NCBI GenBank assembly: GCA_964642795.1
Contig: CAZXRQ010000029.1
Span: forward strand, 1 to 23,189
Direction: 5' to 3'
Source: JAVVVD01 sp964642795
GTDB lineage: Bacteria > Bacillota > Clostridia > Christensenellales > CAG-138
DNA: 23,189 bases
Every line of letters starts with the position of its first letter. Positions within the stretch are counted from its first letter, which is position 1. This document shows positions 22,103-23,189 of this stretch, one piece after another. The notes below the pieces were generated by a model. The model was not told where the DNA came from and did no database searches. It saw only the letters and a list, made by a program, of their open reading frames with translations. A program made the position numbers and the translations under genes.

Positions 22103-23098
22103 ATGCCTGTAAATCTTAAAGGACGCTCTTTCCTGACCCTGAAGGACTTCACCCCGGAGGAGATACGCTATATACTCAACCTTGCGCGGGATCTCAAAAG
22201 CAAGAAGCGCGCCGGCATACACACCAAGCTGCTTGAGGGCAAAAACATAGTGCTGCTGTTTGAGAAGACCTCCACCCGCACCCGCTGCGCGTTTGAAGTT
22301 GCCGCGACGGACGAGGGCGCAGGCGTGACCTTCCTGGATTCCAAGTCCTCCCAGATGGGCAAAAAGGAAACCATGGCGGATACCGCCAAGGTGCTGGGCC
22401 GCTTCTATGACGGCATCGAGTACCGCGGCTACGATCAGAAGGTGGTAGAGGGTCTTGCCGCGAACGCAGGCGTGCCGGTATGGAACGGCCTGACCGATGT
22501 GGACCATCCTACGCAGGCGCTTGCGGATATACTCACGCTTATGGAAAACACCGCCAAACCGCTCAACAAGTGCAAGCTGGTTTTCTGCGGCGATACAAGA
22601 AACAACGTAGCCTACTGCCTGATGTACATCTGCTGCAAGCTGGGCATCCACTATGTGGGCTGGGGCCCCAAGGAGCTTGCTCCCGCCAAGGACGTGCTGG
22701 ATTACTGCAAGAAGGTCGGCGAGGAGACCGGCGCTATAGTCGAATACGGCGAGGATATTTCGCTGGTAAAGGGTGCGGATGCGCTGTACACCGACATATG
22801 GGCCTCTATGGGCGAGGAGGATAAGATCCCCGAGCGCGTAAAGCAGCTTACGCCGTACCGCGTAACCAAGGATGTGCTTAACGCAACCGGCAACCCGGAC
22901 TGCATATTCCTGCACTGCCTGCCCTCCTTCCACGATTTCGACACCGTGATGGCCAAGAGCCAGATGGAGCTGGGCTACGATATCCGCGAGGTCACGGACG
23001 ATGTATTCCTTTCCGCTAACTCCAAGGTGTTCGACGAGGCGGAGAACCGTATGCACACAATTAAGGCGATAATGGTGGCCACCATAGGCAATCAGTAA
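22103..23098 (+). CDS. argF: Ornithine carbamoyltransferase, probably catabolic
   Basis: Reversibly joins carbamoyl phosphate and ornithine to form citrulline; in fermenting anaerobes it runs backwards to yield ornithine and carbamoyl phosphate. The 331-residue protein has the carbamoyl-phosphate motif STRTR (57-61), DHPTQ (134-138), the ornithine-binding DIWASMGEE (231-239) and HCLPSF (271-276). The SSQMGKKET segment (82-90) and overall length resemble the ArcB-type catabolic enzymes. Its position directly after the ornithine degradation genes supports this direction, but the sequence does not prove it. AAAGGAG lies 10 nt before the ATG. No carbamate kinase or arginine deiminase gene follows inside the window. 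Confidence 0.96.
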   Translation: MPVNLKGRSFLTLKDFTPEEIRYILNLARDLKSKKRAGIHTKLLEGKNIVLLFEKTSTRTRCAFEVAATDEGAGVTFLDSKSSQMGKKETMADTAKVLGRFYDGIEYRGYDQKVVEGLAANAGVPVWNGLTDVDHPTQALADILTLMENTAKPLNKCKLVFCGDTRNNVAYCLMYICCKLGIHYVGWGPKELAPAKDVLDYCKKVGEETGAIVEYGEDISLVKGADALYTDIWASMGEEDKIPERVKQLTPYRVTKDVLNATGNPDCIFLHCLPSFHDFDTVMAKSQMELGYDIREVTDDVFLSANSKVFDEAENRMHTIKAIMVATIGNQ

Positions 23099-23110
23099 TA
23101 CGCTGTAATT

Positions 23111-23139
23111 TCGGGAAAGTGACTCTGTCACTTTCCCGA
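23111..23139 (+). terminator. Strong hairpin 12 bp after argF, probable operon end
   Basis: Perfect 13-bp arms TCGGGAAAGTGAC and GTCACTTTCCCGA flank a 3-nt loop. No T-run follows, so it is either a non-canonical terminator or a 3'-end-protecting stem. Its position right after the last gene favours a 3' boundary. Confidence 0.55.
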
Positions 23140-23162
23140 GACTGTCGATAAACCCCGGGATT

Positions 23163-23184
23163 ATTAAGGGCCGAAGCCCTTAAT
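23163..23184. repeat. Second inverted repeat downstream of argF
   Basis: Perfect 9-bp arms ATTAAGGGC and GCCCTTAAT flank the loop CGAA. It lies 23 bp after the first hairpin, at the window edge. It could be a tandem terminator for one or both directions. Confidence 0.5.
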
Positions 23185-23189
23185 GTTAA

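Noticed and set aside
1..23189. CRISPR arrays, tRNA or rRNA genes, insertion sequences, B12 or other riboswitches
   Set aside because: No regularly spaced repeats, cloverleaf-like segments, transposase frames or recognisable riboswitch cores were found. The leader before ord is too short for a cobalamin riboswitch.

Overview
The window reads as chromosomal DNA from a GC-rich anaerobic member of the Bacillota (class Clostridia). The clues are an Enterococcus/Clostridium-style V-type ATPase operon, a yqhQ-prmC-prfA-sua5-rpiB-upp housekeeping block with Gram-positive synteny, strong AGGAGG-type ribosome binding sites, and a complete set of genes for the oxidative branch of ornithine (Stickland-type) fermentation. 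An M23 peptidase that resembles SpoIIQ hints at endospore formation. The genus cannot be read from the sequence. No rRNA, tRNA, CRISPR array or insertion sequence was seen, and no gap between genes exceeds about 200 bp.

Minus strand, about 12152 down to 1. A good promoter at 12147-12174 starts a compact, translationally coupled run: yqhQ (DUF1385), prmC, a CapA-like lipoprotein, prfA, sua5, rpiB and upp. Many junctions are ATGA overlaps or gaps of 2 to 35 bp. About 40 bp downstream of upp a second promoter (5679-5707) starts the ATPase operon in the order ntpF-I-K-E-C-G-A. ntpA runs off the left edge; the B and D subunits are expected beyond it. The rotor subunit carries all the side chains known to bind Na+ in Enterococcus hirae NtpK, so the enzyme is probably a sodium pump or sodium-driven synthase.

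Strand switch at 12040-12242. The yqhQ promoter and the M23 peptidase gene diverge here, with a perfect 6+6 inverted repeat over the yqhQ -35 box.

Plus strand, 12243-23189. After the M23 gene and a strong hairpin comes the ornithine cluster, with a promoter at 13057-13084: ord, an EamA/DMT permease, ortA, ortB, oraS, oraE, a MutL/GlmL-type ATPase, orr, and a catabolic-looking ornithine carbamoyltransferase. The expected flow is citrulline to L-ornithine (OTC), to D-ornithine (Orr), to 2,4-diaminopentanoate (OraSE, adenosylcobalamin plus PLP), to 2-amino-4-ketopentanoate (Ord, NAD(P)H), to alanine plus acetyl-CoA (OrtAB).

The pathway enzymes are known from Clostridium sticklandii. The less-described parts are the MutL-like protein (a candidate aminomutase reactivase), the permease embedded in the operon, GC-rich hairpins without U-tracts at several gene junctions, a sharp codon-usage contrast between ord and the mutL-like gene, and a V-type ATPase sitting next to upp where many Gram-positives carry the F-type ATPase.
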